Source: an uncultured Eisenbergiella sp.
GTDB lineage: Bacteria > Bacillota > Clostridia > Lachnospirales > Lachnospiraceae
Length of the DNA stretch: 64,000 nt
Assembly (NCBI GenBank): GCA_947598825.1
Contig: CANQFM010000004.1
Span: 1-64,000, forward strand
Direction: 5' to 3'
Shown here one piece after another: positions 40,658 to 49,184 of the stretch. How positions within the stretch are numbered: the first letter of the stretch is position 1; each line of letters begins with the position of its first letter. The notes beneath the pieces are model-generated. The model worked only from the letters and a program-made list of their open reading frames with translations, searched no databases and was not told the DNA's origin. The translations under genes were made by a program, and so were the position numbers.

Positions 40658-41814
40658 TACCGGTCGTCAAAGAGGAGCGGGCACTGGATCCGTCCCGTGG
40701 TATTGCCGCCGCCGACGTTGGATCGGCTCTGGAGCCAGGAATAGTGATCCACCGTTCCCCAGAAAGTGATCCCCGTCACGTTGACGCCCTCTTTTTGGTT
40801 GGCGTCCTGTATGGCCTGATACAGCATCCGGTAACGCTCCGCCTGTTTTTCATACTCTTCTTTCCTGGACGCTTCGCTTCCGTCGTAACCCTCGCCTGCT
40901 CTCATGTCAAACTCTGTGATCTGTACGTTTCCCACTACCTTTGCATAACGTTCGATGGCGGCGCCGAAATCGTCCCGGGAAGGGGATACCATATTGTAAT
41001 GCCCCTGCATTCCCATGCCGTCGATGCGGGTTCCCTCTCCGGGGGCGCCCTCCCGTTTTTTTACCGCTTCCAGCAGCGTAAGGATCCCCTGCTGTTTTGG
41101 AGCAGAACATTCACTGTAATCGTTATAATATAGCTCCAGGTCGGCGGGCGCATACCGGTTGGCGTAAAAAAAAGCGTTCAGGATATACTCCTCGCTCTGA
41201 TAGACCCTCCACCAACTGGAATTGCTGCCATGGGTATCCCGGCTTAAGGGCTCGTCGGGATTTTCCCGGTCGGAACGGTAAGTGCCCGTATGATCGCTGA
41301 CCGCCTCGTTGACCACATCCCAGCCGTAAAACATCCCTTTGTATTTGCTGTCCTCCCCCGTAAAATGCGTCAGCACCGTCCGGATGTACCACTCCAGCCG
41401 CCTGTTCATGGTATCCTTGTCCACATATTCCTTCTCTTTATCGTAGTCTGCATGGAAAAACCACTCCGGCGTCTGGGAATGCCACACCAGCACATGCCCC
41501 CGCACCCTGATCGGGCAGCCGGGATGCGCCTGGTTCCAGGCAAGCACCCGGTCCAGCATGGCTTCCGCCCTGGAGTAATCCAGCTTCGGCACCAGGATCG
41601 TCTCCCCGTCCAGTTCTGCTTCCTGGGTGCCGGGACATACCCTGTTGCTGAAGCCGAACAGACATTCCGGCTTTAATTCATTGCCAAAGGTGAGCGCGTT
41701 AAAATGCGTCGTGATGATCTCCCAGACCTTTTCATCCTGCATCTCATACAGGGTCGTCTCTACGCCGATCCGGCAGCCCATCGTCCGCTGTATAGCGTCC
41801 TTTAAAACAGGCAC
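40618..41814 (-). CDS. GH10 endo-beta-1,4-xylanase, cytoplasmic
   Basis: A 398-residue GH10 enzyme hydrolysing xylan or xylo-oligosaccharides. Acid/base Glu170 is in WDVVNEAVSD and nucleophile Glu301 in VQITEFDMR; RGHVLVWHSQTPEWFF is the family block. It has no signal peptide, so it acts on imported xylo-oligosaccharides. No ATG fits: I start at the GTG at 41814 with AGGAGG 8 bases upstream, since upstream codons look non-coding. It is last in the xylan operon. The C-terminus GRIQCPLLFDDRYQPKPAF is complete. Confidence 0.93.
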   Translation of the reverse strand: MPVLKDAIQRTMGCRIGVETTLYEMQDEKVWEIITTHFNALTFGNELKPECLFGFSNRVCPGTQEAELDGETILVPKLDYSRAEAMLDRVLAWNQAHPGCPIRVRGHVLVWHSQTPEWFFHADYDKEKEYVDKDTMNRRLEWYIRTVLTHFTGEDSKYKGMFYGWDVVNEAVSDHTGTYRSDRENPDEPLSRDTHGSNSSWWRVYQSEEYILNAFFYANRYAPADLELYYNDYSECSAPKQQGILTLLEAVKKREGAPGEGTRIDGMGMQGHYNMVSPSRDDFGAAIERYAKVVGNVQITEFDMRAGEGYDGSEASRKEEYEKQAERYRMLYQAIQDANQKEGVNVTGITFWGTVDHYSWLQSRSNVGGGNTTGRIQCPLLFDDRYQPKPAFFVFSGE

Positions 41815-41872
41815 TGTTTCATCCTCCTTCGCTTTTCCCCCATCAGGAATTTTTGGCTGCGCACAGCTTTTT

Positions 41873-41920
41873 GCCGCGTCCGCGGCGCGTAGCTTTCTGT
41901 TATGTCCGCGGCGCGTAGCT
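41873..41920. repeat. Duplicated 3' end of the GH43 gene with GC dyad
   Basis: A 17-bp sequence at 41904-41920, encoding the last residues SYAPRT of the GH43 protein, is repeated after the stop at 41878-41894. The second copy also forms a perfect GCCGCG-TC-CGCGGC dyad (41873-41886) 5' of the GH10 gene. Confidence 0.75.
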
Positions 41921-43477
41921 GAAGTTGTAAAACACGGCGGAACCGCCCGCCCGCCTGGTGGCGAACACGGACAGCCCGCAGCGGCAGCCCACAAAATGAT
42001 CCAGGCCAAAGTACAGGGCGTGTTCCTTTCCGATCCTTCTAAAGTCCCTTCCTTCTCTGGGTTCCCGGTAGTAAAACACCGCCTTGTCGGCGTGTTCGGA
42101 AAAACTCGCTTCCAGCCGCAGCCGCACCACGGGCTCCGTCAGGCTGATCTTCTCCACGATCCGCCCCGGCAAATAGTCCTTCGCGCCCATGCCGGTATCC
42201 TTTTCTTCCCGGTTCCTCTCGATCATCACCAGATAGTACCGGCGCAGCTCCCTGGTCACCGCCACCATCCCGTAGCAGCCCTGCAGGGCGCACAGTCCGG
42301 CGAAATCCCCTTCGTTTAAGTCCGTGGCGTCCACCGTCACCTCCACGTCGGCGCCCGGCAGCATGAGCCGCTGCGTCAGCGTATTCACCGCCTGCGTCAC
42401 GTTGGCGCAGAGCTTACCCGTGGTGATGCACAGTCCGCCCCGGGGCAGGATCGTCCAGAGGTCCGGATTGGGCTCGTGATTCCACTGCCACTGGGCTTTC
42501 AGCCGAAAATGCCCGTTCTCGTCGGGCCGGTACGAAAAATCATCCGACGTATACAGCTTCTCATATTCGTAAGAGGGCCTGTTGCTGACCGCTGTCACGG
42601 ACGATGGGATCTTCCCCTGCTCCCCGAATACGGGAAATCCGTTCTCCCAGCTCACCGGGACCAGCACCGGCACGCGCCCCACCGCGCCGTGATCCTGCAG
42701 AAGGATGCTGTACCATCTGCCGTCTTTGGCCTGCACGATCCCGCCCTGGGCCACGCCGCAGTTTTGAAACCCCATGTTGTCGTCCAGCACGGGGCCGCCA
42801 TGAAATTCTCCCTCCAGGGAATCTCCGGCAAAGCACATCTGCGTCCTTCTGGCCGTTCCCGTCCGGGGCCAGTGGATGGTAAACAGATAATATCTTCCGT
42901 CGATCTTGTAAAAGTGGGAACCCTCGTGCCCTAAGATCACATCCTCCGTCTCCTGCACCAGCATCCTGGAGAAGCCGTCCTCCTTAAACCCGGTCAGATC
43001 CGGAAGCAGCTCGCGGATTCGGATCTCAGAATTTCCGTACACCAGATACACCCTGCCGTCATCGTCGAAAAACAGGGATCCGTCATGCAGATAGCTGTCG
43101 ATACAGGTTCTCTCCCAGGGCCCTTCCACCTTCCGGGCCGTATAAAAATACGTCCTGCCGCTCTGTTTCGCCCCGAAGCACACATAAAAGCGGCCGTCGT
43201 GATACCGCATGGAGCCCGCCCACATCCCGCAGCCGTATCCGCTGCGCTCGTAGGTCATGCGGGCCTCCTGCGTGCCCTCAAAGGTTTCAAAAACATAGGC
43301 GGCATGTTCCCAGTTCACCAGGTCGTAGGAGCGCAGGATCTGCCCCCCGGGCAAAAAGTGCATGGTCGTACTCAGCATATAGTAGACGTCGCCTACCCGG
43401 ATCACTTCCGGATCCGGATAATCCGCTCCGATCAGAGGTTTTCTCTTTACCACAGCCGTTTTTTCGCCTTTTTTCAT
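41900..43477 (-). CDS. Glycoside hydrolase family 43 (beta-xylosidase-like)
   Basis: A 525-residue GH43 with a C-terminal beta-sandwich, probably a beta-1,4-xylosidase acting on xylo-oligosaccharides. The acidic triad is visible: Asp at 19/21 in GADYPDPEVIRV, Asp132 in YLHDGSLFFDDDG and Glu185 in GHEGSHFYK. No signal peptide. The longest frame starts at a TTG at 43501; I prefer the ATG at 43477, which has GAGGA just ahead, though the ATG at 43489 is possible. It lies between paralogue B and GH10, giving an intracellular xylan-degrading pair with the latter. Confidence 0.9.
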   Translation of the reverse strand: MKKGEKTAVVKRKPLIGADYPDPEVIRVGDVYYMLSTTMHFLPGGQILRSYDLVNWEHAAYVFETFEGTQEARMTYERSGYGCGMWAGSMRYHDGRFYVCFGAKQSGRTYFYTARKVEGPWERTCIDSYLHDGSLFFDDDGRVYLVYGNSEIRIRELLPDLTGFKEDGFSRMLVQETEDVILGHEGSHFYKIDGRYYLFTIHWPRTGTARRTQMCFAGDSLEGEFHGGPVLDDNMGFQNCGVAQGGIVQAKDGRWYSILLQDHGAVGRVPVLVPVSWENGFPVFGEQGKIPSSVTAVSNRPSYEYEKLYTSDDFSYRPDENGHFRLKAQWQWNHEPNPDLWTILPRGGLCITTGKLCANVTQAVNTLTQRLMLPGADVEVTVDATDLNEGDFAGLCALQGCYGMVAVTRELRRYYLVMIERNREEKDTGMGAKDYLPGRIVEKISLTEPVVRLRLEASFSEHADKAVFYYREPREGRDFRRIGKEHALYFGLDHFVGCRCGLSVFATRRAGGSAVFYNFSYAPRT

Positions 43478-43505
43478 ATTTCCTCTCATTCCGCCGGCCA
43501 AAATT

Positions 43506-44411
43506 TCAGCGCTTTCCCGCCCCCTGGGGCGGCGCCGTCAAAAGCCTTCTGATCCTCTCCCGGATGAAATCCCTCTGCCCGTCCTTTACCAGAAAATACA
43601 GATAGGCGTCCAGCACATACTGCTGGGGCATCCCACGCCCGGCGATCTTAAAGTTCACAAAGCCCCTGTCGATATAATCCCCGATCTCTTCGTTGGAGAT
43701 AAAGGCGGGACGCTTCTGGCACTCTGCGAAGGTTTTGTTGGGGTTGGCATTGGGGCAGGCAAAAATATCCTTCACGTCAAATTCCAACTGGGCCCGGGAC
43801 TGCTGGGCATAATGCTCCGCCCTCCTGGGACAGCCCGGCGTACAGACCTCGTTGACCAGGATCTCTATCCTTCCCGCCTCCGGCTCCAGATGCCTTAACA
43901 CGTCCTGGTTGTGATTCAGGTCATAGTCCAGCACCACCAGGAAATAATCCCGCTCCAGCTCCTCCATCAGCCTGCCCGTCTCCACGATCCGCTTCGTGGT
44001 GGAGGAGATCAGAGGAAAGCGCGGATATTCCCGGCGGATGTACTCCTCCAGCACCGGGGTATTGACCAACACCTGGTTCATGCCGTTGTCCGCCAGCCGC
44101 ATGATGAGGTTGCAGTAGGTATCCTGCAGATGCTTTTCCTCCAGACAGGAATTGGTCCAGGTGAACCGCACCGGGACGCCTTTGCTGTTATACAGCCGCA
44201 GGGTCGCCTCAATGTCCCGTTTCCCGGCGATCCCCATTACCACCCTTCCGCCGTTCCAGATCGCCCCGGGGAAGGTGCCGTAGACCGAGCCGATCCGGTA
44301 CCCGTCACGAAAACAGTTGGGATATTCCTTCATCAGCATGATCATCGCGTGATTCAACGCCCTGAAATAACAGAAACCGGGCAAATGCCAGTAAACCTTT
44401 TTGTCAGCCAT
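43506..44411 (-). CDS. Cysteine-motif protein of unknown function, paralogue B
   Basis: A 301-residue protein, the most diverged of the three relatives in this window. Kept features are WHLPGF, FPGAIWNGGR, DTYCN with Cys100, VLDYDLNHNQDVL, EILVNEVCTPGCPRRAEHY with Cys190 and Cys194, and a fourth cysteine, Cys219, in IFACPNANPNK. The second cysteine of the YCNFC pair is lost, so four cysteines are common to the family. No membrane segment or signal. AAAGGAGG precedes the ATG. It sits 25 bases after paralogue C and 28 before GH43. Function unknown; see the finding on this family. Confidence 0.8.
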   Translation of the reverse strand: MADKKVYWHLPGFCYFRALNHAMIMLMKEYPNCFRDGYRIGSVYGTFPGAIWNGGRVVMGIAGKRDIEATLRLYNSKGVPVRFTWTNSCLEEKHLQDTYCNLIMRLADNGMNQVLVNTPVLEEYIRREYPRFPLISSTTKRIVETGRLMEELERDYFLVVLDYDLNHNQDVLRHLEPEAGRIEILVNEVCTPGCPRRAEHYAQQSRAQLEFDVKDIFACPNANPNKTFAECQKRPAFISNEEIGDYIDRGFVNFKIAGRGMPQQYVLDAYLYFLVKDGQRDFIRERIRRLLTAPPQGAGKR

Positions 44412-44436
44412 CGCAGCCTCCTTTTACATCGCATCC

Positions 44437-45387
44437 TCACGGCCATTTGGAAGGCCGCGGCCTTGCCACCGTGATCAGATGGCTGGCCGCCAGGCTGTTT
44501 AACAGCTTCGTGGCCGCATCCACCCGGTACTCGGGCCGGATCAGATAATGGCAGTAGACCTCCAGGATATAAAACAGGTTCGCCGTCCGCCCTTCCAGTT
44601 TAAAGTTGGTAAAGCCCATGGGCACATACTTTTCCCAGATGTCCTCCGGAGACACATAGGTGCAGTAGCCCTGGATCGTGGAAAACTCATTGTGTTCGCC
44701 GTAATCGCAGTGCCAGGGCTCCAGCGGGATCTGCCGGTCCGGCGTGCGGGTACGGTTTTTCAGCATGATCTTCTGGTTTTTCGCCTCGTTCTCATAGTGC
44801 TTCCCCCGCCTGGGGCAATTGGGCTGGCACACCGCGTTTACGAGGATCTCGCAGCGGCCCTTGTCCTCTATCTTTTCCAACAGGTCGAAGTGGTTGTTGA
44901 AATTATAGTCCAGCACGACCAGATGATAGTCTTTTTTCAGTTCCTCGTTCACCGCGTCGATATTGCGGATCTCCTTACAGGTAGAGCTGTTGATCCGAAA
45001 GCTGGGATATTCCTTCCGCACATATTCCTCCAGAAGCGGCGATACCACCAGGATCTCGTTTTTTCCGTTATCGGCGGCCTTCATGCAGAAATTGCAGTAA
45101 GGATCCTTCAGATCCTCTTCGTTTAAGAACATATTGGTATAGGTGTAGCGCACCGCCACGCCCTTTGCATTGATATTTTTGATGGCGTTCTCAATATAGC
45201 CTGCGTCGCACTGGTCGTTGGGGGATTTCCTGCCGCCGTTCCAGAGGGACATGGGAAACTCCCCGAAAAAGGACGCGATCTTAACGCCCTCCCGGAAATA
45301 CTCCGGCCTTTTTTCCAGCATGGACAAAAGCATCATGTTCAAAGGATAGTTCTGCCGCAGGCCCGGCAGATGAAACCTGACTTCCAT
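44437..45387 (-). CDS. Cysteine-motif protein of unknown function, paralogue C
   Basis: A 316-residue protein, the same length as paralogue A and colinear with it through nearly the whole chain. Motifs: FHLPGLRQNYPLNMM, FPMSLWNGGR, DPYCNFCMKAADNGKN, FRINSSTCKEI, VLDYNFNNHFDLL, ILVNAVCQPNCPRR and WHCDYGE. Cys98, Cys187, Cys191 and Cys227 match the family pattern. I place the start at 45387, where GGAGG precedes the ATG; the longer frame adds 27 residues from the leader. It is the first gene after the binding-lipoprotein gene, separated by a hairpin. Function unknown. Confidence 0.8.
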   Translation of the reverse strand: MEVRFHLPGLRQNYPLNMMLLSMLEKRPEYFREGVKIASFFGEFPMSLWNGGRKSPNDQCDAGYIENAIKNINAKGVAVRYTYTNMFLNEEDLKDPYCNFCMKAADNGKNEILVVSPLLEEYVRKEYPSFRINSSTCKEIRNIDAVNEELKKDYHLVVLDYNFNNHFDLLEKIEDKGRCEILVNAVCQPNCPRRGKHYENEAKNQKIMLKNRTRTPDRQIPLEPWHCDYGEHNEFSTIQGYCTYVSPEDIWEKYVPMGFTNFKLEGRTANLFYILEVYCHYLIRPEYRVDAATKLLNSLAASHLITVARPRPSKWP

Positions 45388-45437
45388 CGATATGCCTCCG
45401 CATTTTATTCCGAGGTGGATTCTTTTTTGAGAACAAA

Positions 45438-45466
45438 GGGGATGGTGCCCGGAAAACACCATCCCC
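45438..45466 (-). terminator. Hairpin after the binding-lipoprotein gene
   Basis: GGGGATGGTG (45438-45447) and CACCATCCCC (45457-45466) form a perfect 10-bp stem with a 9-base loop. On the minus strand TTTGTTCTC follows. It probably acts as a leaky terminator or 3' stabiliser of the binding-protein mRNA, as at 9527-9560. Confidence 0.6.
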
Positions 45467-45510
45467 AATCTGTTAGTTGAAACAAGCTGTCGTCTGTTAC
45501 TTCTGCGCGA

Positions 45511-47106
45511 TTACTGCAGGGACGCGTTAAATTCATCCACCGCAGTCTGCCACTCAGCCAGGTTCTGCTCCAGCAGAGCGTCCGCATCCGCACCAACACC
45601 CGCCTGATACAGGAAGTTGTCGTTAGGATTGAAGTTCGGAACGATAGCATGCACGTCGTCAACGCCTCTGGTGGTCATCATGTCGATGGTCTCGTCCACG
45701 GAACGGGTATCTCTCATGCCGCCGTACAGGTTATCCAGCAGGCCGTAGTAGCCTTCCCACTCTTCGCCGGGAACATCGTCGGTCCACACATCGTATGCGA
45801 ACATCAGCAGTCTCGCCTTGTCATCGCTGTAAGAAGCAGGCATCATGGTGACGTTGTTGGACTTGTTGGTCACATAGTCGTCCATCCTGGGCCCCTTCGG
45901 GAACATAACAAAGCCGTAATCCACCTGCTGGGTCAGCTCAACGCCGTTAACCGCAGTCGCATTACCGTCGGCATCCACGGACTGACCGGTCAGCCAGCCG
46001 CCCTGGTATGCACAGTAAGCATCGTCAAACATGAAAGCGGCCTCGCCGTTCATGAAACGAACCTTGTAGTCTTCCCAGTTGGAACCGTCTTCGTTGCTAT
46101 AGTTCAGGAAATACTTGCTGGTCACTTCGTCCAGCGCGAAATGCAGGCCTTCTCTTACCGCATCGCTGTCAGCAGTCAGTTCATAAGTACCGTCGGAATT
46201 CTTGGTCACCAGGGCGCCGCCGTTGGAACGGATACACTGCATAACCATACCGCCGTTGTTCTGTACGCAGCCGTATACGTCGATCTGGCCGTCGTTATCG
46301 GTATCGCGCTGTACCTTGCTCATGATATCGATCCAGGCATCCCAGGTCCAGGTGCCGTCCGCCTGCATGTCATAGATGGACTCGGGATCGATGCCCGCAT
46401 CCTTCAGTACCGTCTTGTTGAAATAGAGTCCGCCTCTGGGCTCTGAAGGGCCGGCATAGAAGCCGTACTTGGCATCGCCGATACCCCAGCTATCCAGTTC
46501 GCCGTTGCAGGTCCATTTCTCGCGGGACAGGTCGACAACGTCGCCGTCCAGCTTGGAAATGTCATAGCACAGGCCCTGGCTGACATAGGAAGCTGTGGAA
46601 GCGGAATTGGTCAGAATATAAATGATATTCTCGTCGGAACCGGAAGTAGCGGCCTGCACGAACGCCTCACCGATGGAGCCTTCCCCCCAGCCCCAGCCGG
46701 CGTAGTTCTTCTGCACCAGCGTGAAGTTGTAGGTCTCCTGCAGCCAGTCGCGATACTCCTTCTGCGCCTCACCGAATTCAGTGGTAGGCTCTGCATTGGG
46801 ATCCGTCCACCAGTCGGCGACGATGATCTCCATACCGCCCAGATCAAAAGGCTCGCCGGTCTTAGGATCGATCCTGATCTCGGCCATACCCTCTTCTTCC
46901 GCCGCAGCCGTGGTGACTTCTTCCGCAGCCTCGGTCTGCTCTGCAGCAGCCGTACTCGGCTCTTCAGCGGCCTGGGTCTGGGCGTCAGCGGCAGGCGTCT
47001 GCTCTTCAGCGGCCGGCGCAGCGTTGTTACCGCAGCCAACGACTCCTGCGGCCATGATCGCAGCCAAAGAAGTCGCCATAAATCTGCTTAAGGTTTTTCT
47101 TTTCAT
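45511..47106 (-). CDS. Extracellular solute-binding lipoprotein for sugar ABC importer
   Basis: A 531-residue family 1 solute-binding lipoprotein. The signal peptide ends in VVGC with Cys25, followed by an acidic Ala/Glu/Thr linker to about residue 72 and the binding fold (MEIIVADWWTDPNAE, YFNKTVLKDAGIDPESIYD, GEAAFMFDDAYC). It is the receptor for the two permeases encoded upstream. The xylanase and xylosidase genes downstream suggest xylo-oligosaccharide as cargo. AAGGAGGAG precedes the ATG. Confidence 0.92.
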   Translation of the reverse strand: MKRKTLSRFMATSLAAIMAAGVVGCGNNAAPAAEEQTPAADAQTQAAEEPSTAAAEQTEAAEEVTTAAAEEEGMAEIRIDPKTGEPFDLGGMEIIVADWWTDPNAEPTTEFGEAQKEYRDWLQETYNFTLVQKNYAGWGWGEGSIGEAFVQAATSGSDENIIYILTNSASTASYVSQGLCYDISKLDGDVVDLSREKWTCNGELDSWGIGDAKYGFYAGPSEPRGGLYFNKTVLKDAGIDPESIYDMQADGTWTWDAWIDIMSKVQRDTDNDGQIDVYGCVQNNGGMVMQCIRSNGGALVTKNSDGTYELTADSDAVREGLHFALDEVTSKYFLNYSNEDGSNWEDYKVRFMNGEAAFMFDDAYCAYQGGWLTGQSVDADGNATAVNGVELTQQVDYGFVMFPKGPRMDDYVTNKSNNVTMMPASYSDDKARLLMFAYDVWTDDVPGEEWEGYYGLLDNLYGGMRDTRSVDETIDMMTTRGVDDVHAIVPNFNPNDNFLYQAGVGADADALLEQNLAEWQTAVDEFNASLQ

Positions 47107-47226
47107 ACTCTCCTCCTTATTTTTTCGATGGATCTATAAATTTCTGCGCCGCGCGTCCCATAAAAATTTCCGGGTCTGGAACGCGCCGGGCGAAACTTAT
47201 CATAAATCAGTTGCCGCAGGGCCGGA

Positions 47227-48240
47227 TCACATCTTGATACCGGTGCTGCTCAAGCTCTCCACAAATCCCTTCTGGGCGAACAGATACAGGACGATCAGGG
47301 GAACGATCACCATCAGCGTGCCCGTCGCCAGCATACAGTTGCTATAGGGGACGGAAACGCCTGCGGAACTGGACGCCCCGCTGATCCTGGCCATATAGCC
47401 GCCGAAGGTATCGGGCAACTGCTTGAGCTTAATGCTCAGCAGGCTGATATTGCCCAAAAACATGCTGGAATAAAAACCGTCGGTCCACTGCCACACAAAG
47501 GCGAACAGGAAACAGGAAGTCAGGATGGGCTTCGCATCCGGCAGCATGATCCGGATGAAAGTCTTCAGGGTGCCGCAGCCGTCCACATAGGCCGCTTCCT
47601 CCAATTCCTTCGGAATGTTGCGGAAGAACTGGCGGATCATGTAGATATACAGCCCGTTCTTCAGTCCCATACAGCCTGCGCTCATCAGATAATACGGCAG
47701 CACGGAAGACTTGAGGTTTATGGTCGTGCCCGTGATCGCCTCATAGATCCCCAGCACGTCAAAGAACCTGAAATGCAGGTGCAGGGAAGTGGAAATGACC
47801 TGGGGCGGGATCAGCACCATCACCATGACGCAGGCAAACCAGAACTTCTTTAACGGGAACTGGAACCTGGCAAAGCCGTAGCCCACCAGCGTACTCACGC
47901 TCACCTGGAGGATCGCGATGGACAAGGAGATCACCAGAGAATTGACCAGGGTTTTCCCGTATTCCATCAGCCCCGCCGCCAGCCGGTAATTTTCCGTAGT
48001 GAAATGCAGCGGGATGGAGGTCACGATCGGATCGTAGAGATCCTGCTCCGTCATAAAGCTCACCGAAATCTTGTTCAAAAGGGGCTGCAGGATCAGGAAG
48101 CACAGTCCGAAAAGCAGGATGGCCCGGCAGATGCTGACCGCATACTGCATGATGGTCTTGCGAAGAAGATAGCCGCCGGATCTTCTGTTTCTCTCCCAGA
48201 AGCCCGCATATTTTACCGTCTCACTCTTCCTTTTACTCAT
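47227..48240 (-). CDS. Carbohydrate ABC transporter permease (MalG-like)
   Basis: A 337-residue permease with about six helices and the ATPase-contact loop EEAAYVDGCGTLKTFIRIML. It is longer than usual because of an extended N-terminus and a C-terminal loop. It overlaps the partner permease gene by 8 bases, so the two are translationally coupled. The ribosome site AAGGGGG is 12 bases from the ATG, rather far. The 120 bases before the binding-lipoprotein gene hold no clear terminator or promoter. Confidence 0.9.
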   Translation of the reverse strand: MSKRKSETVKYAGFWERNRRSGGYLLRKTIMQYAVSICRAILLFGLCFLILQPLLNKISVSFMTEQDLYDPIVTSIPLHFTTENYRLAAGLMEYGKTLVNSLVISLSIAILQVSVSTLVGYGFARFQFPLKKFWFACVMVMVLIPPQVISTSLHLHFRFFDVLGIYEAITGTTINLKSSVLPYYLMSAGCMGLKNGLYIYMIRQFFRNIPKELEEAAYVDGCGTLKTFIRIMLPDAKPILTSCFLFAFVWQWTDGFYSSMFLGNISLLSIKLKQLPDTFGGYMARISGASSSAGVSVPYSNCMLATGTLMVIVPLIVLYLFAQKGFVESLSSTGIKM

Positions 48241-49144
48241 AGTAGTAGACCCCCTTCGAGATGATCAGCGAGCTGATTCCCACAATGGCCATGACCAGCA
48301 CGAAATACGCCCAGGACATGGCGGACGCCAGTCCATAGTTCAAATTTATGTTCATGAGGTCCGTGATCTTCTCGATGATCTCGTTATCCGACCTCATACA
48401 GAAATCCACCACCGTATAGATCCAGTTGACCAAAAACAGGGAACTGACCATGGGGAAAGTGATCTTCCAGAGGCTCTCCCATTTGGTACAGCCTTCAATA
48501 TCCGCCGCCTCGTACATACTGGACGAAATGGTCTGCAGCCCTGACAGGAAAATGATGATCTGGATGCCGGAGGAAATGGCCACATCGTAGATGTTGTCCA
48601 TGACCTCGAAAAGCTGTTCAAAGGCCCTTACGCCGACTCCCGTGGTCCGCAGGATATTCTGGATCGCATCCGTGATCCCCGTAGTGCCTCCGGCATTCAC
48701 CTCTACGGTGGCCGCCACGGCCGCCATCAGGGCGTTATCCGAATCCAGCTTAAGCATCACGCCGGACGCCAGGATCACCGGCAGGAAGAACACGGAACGC
48801 ACCAGCGCCCTGCCTTTAAAATTTCCGTTGATGATCAGCGCCACAAAGAAGCTGAATACCATGATGGCCACGGAATAGATCGCCATCCGGGTGATCTCCT
48901 CCGTCAGAAGCCTCGTATACTCCGCGTCCACCCGGAATGCGTAATTGTAATTGAACAGTCCGCGCCACACCGGGTTAAAGGTGCCCGACCCAAGCTGCAC
49001 ATCGCAGAAGCTCATATACAGAGACTGGACGAGCGGTTTCACCATGAAGACCAGAAAGCCTATAATGAACGGCGATATGAACAGATACCCCGAAATGGCT
49101 TTCCGCTTCTGAAGACCTGCTAACTTGTTCTTCTGTCTTTTCAT
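48233..49144 (-). CDS. Carbohydrate ABC transporter permease (MalF/LplB-like)
   Basis: A 303-residue permease with FISPFIIGFLVFMVKPLV as the first helix and the contact loop YEAADIEGCTKWESLWKITF. An alternative GTG two codons upstream is too close to the AAAGGG, so I use the ATG at 49144. It begins the xylan-linked transporter genes 40 bases after the DUF5696 stop, so these may belong to one long transcript with the cassette upstream. Confidence 0.9.
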   Translation of the reverse strand: MKRQKNKLAGLQKRKAISGYLFISPFIIGFLVFMVKPLVQSLYMSFCDVQLGSGTFNPVWRGLFNYNYAFRVDAEYTRLLTEEITRMAIYSVAIMVFSFFVALIINGNFKGRALVRSVFFLPVILASGVMLKLDSDNALMAAVAATVEVNAGGTTGITDAIQNILRTTGVGVRAFEQLFEVMDNIYDVAISSGIQIIIFLSGLQTISSSMYEAADIEGCTKWESLWKITFPMVSSLFLVNWIYTVVDFCMRSDNEIIEKITDLMNINLNYGLASAMSWAYFVLVMAIVGISSLIISKGVYYYE

Positions 49145-49184
49145 ACCCACTACCCTTTCTGAAAACCTTTCCTGTCAGACCCGT

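Noticed and set aside
41815-42009. An N-terminal extension of the GH10 enzyme, possibly a secretion signal
   Set aside because: It overlaps the GH43 3' end, lacks a basic plus hydrophobic signal pattern, and AGGAGG favours the GTG at 41814.
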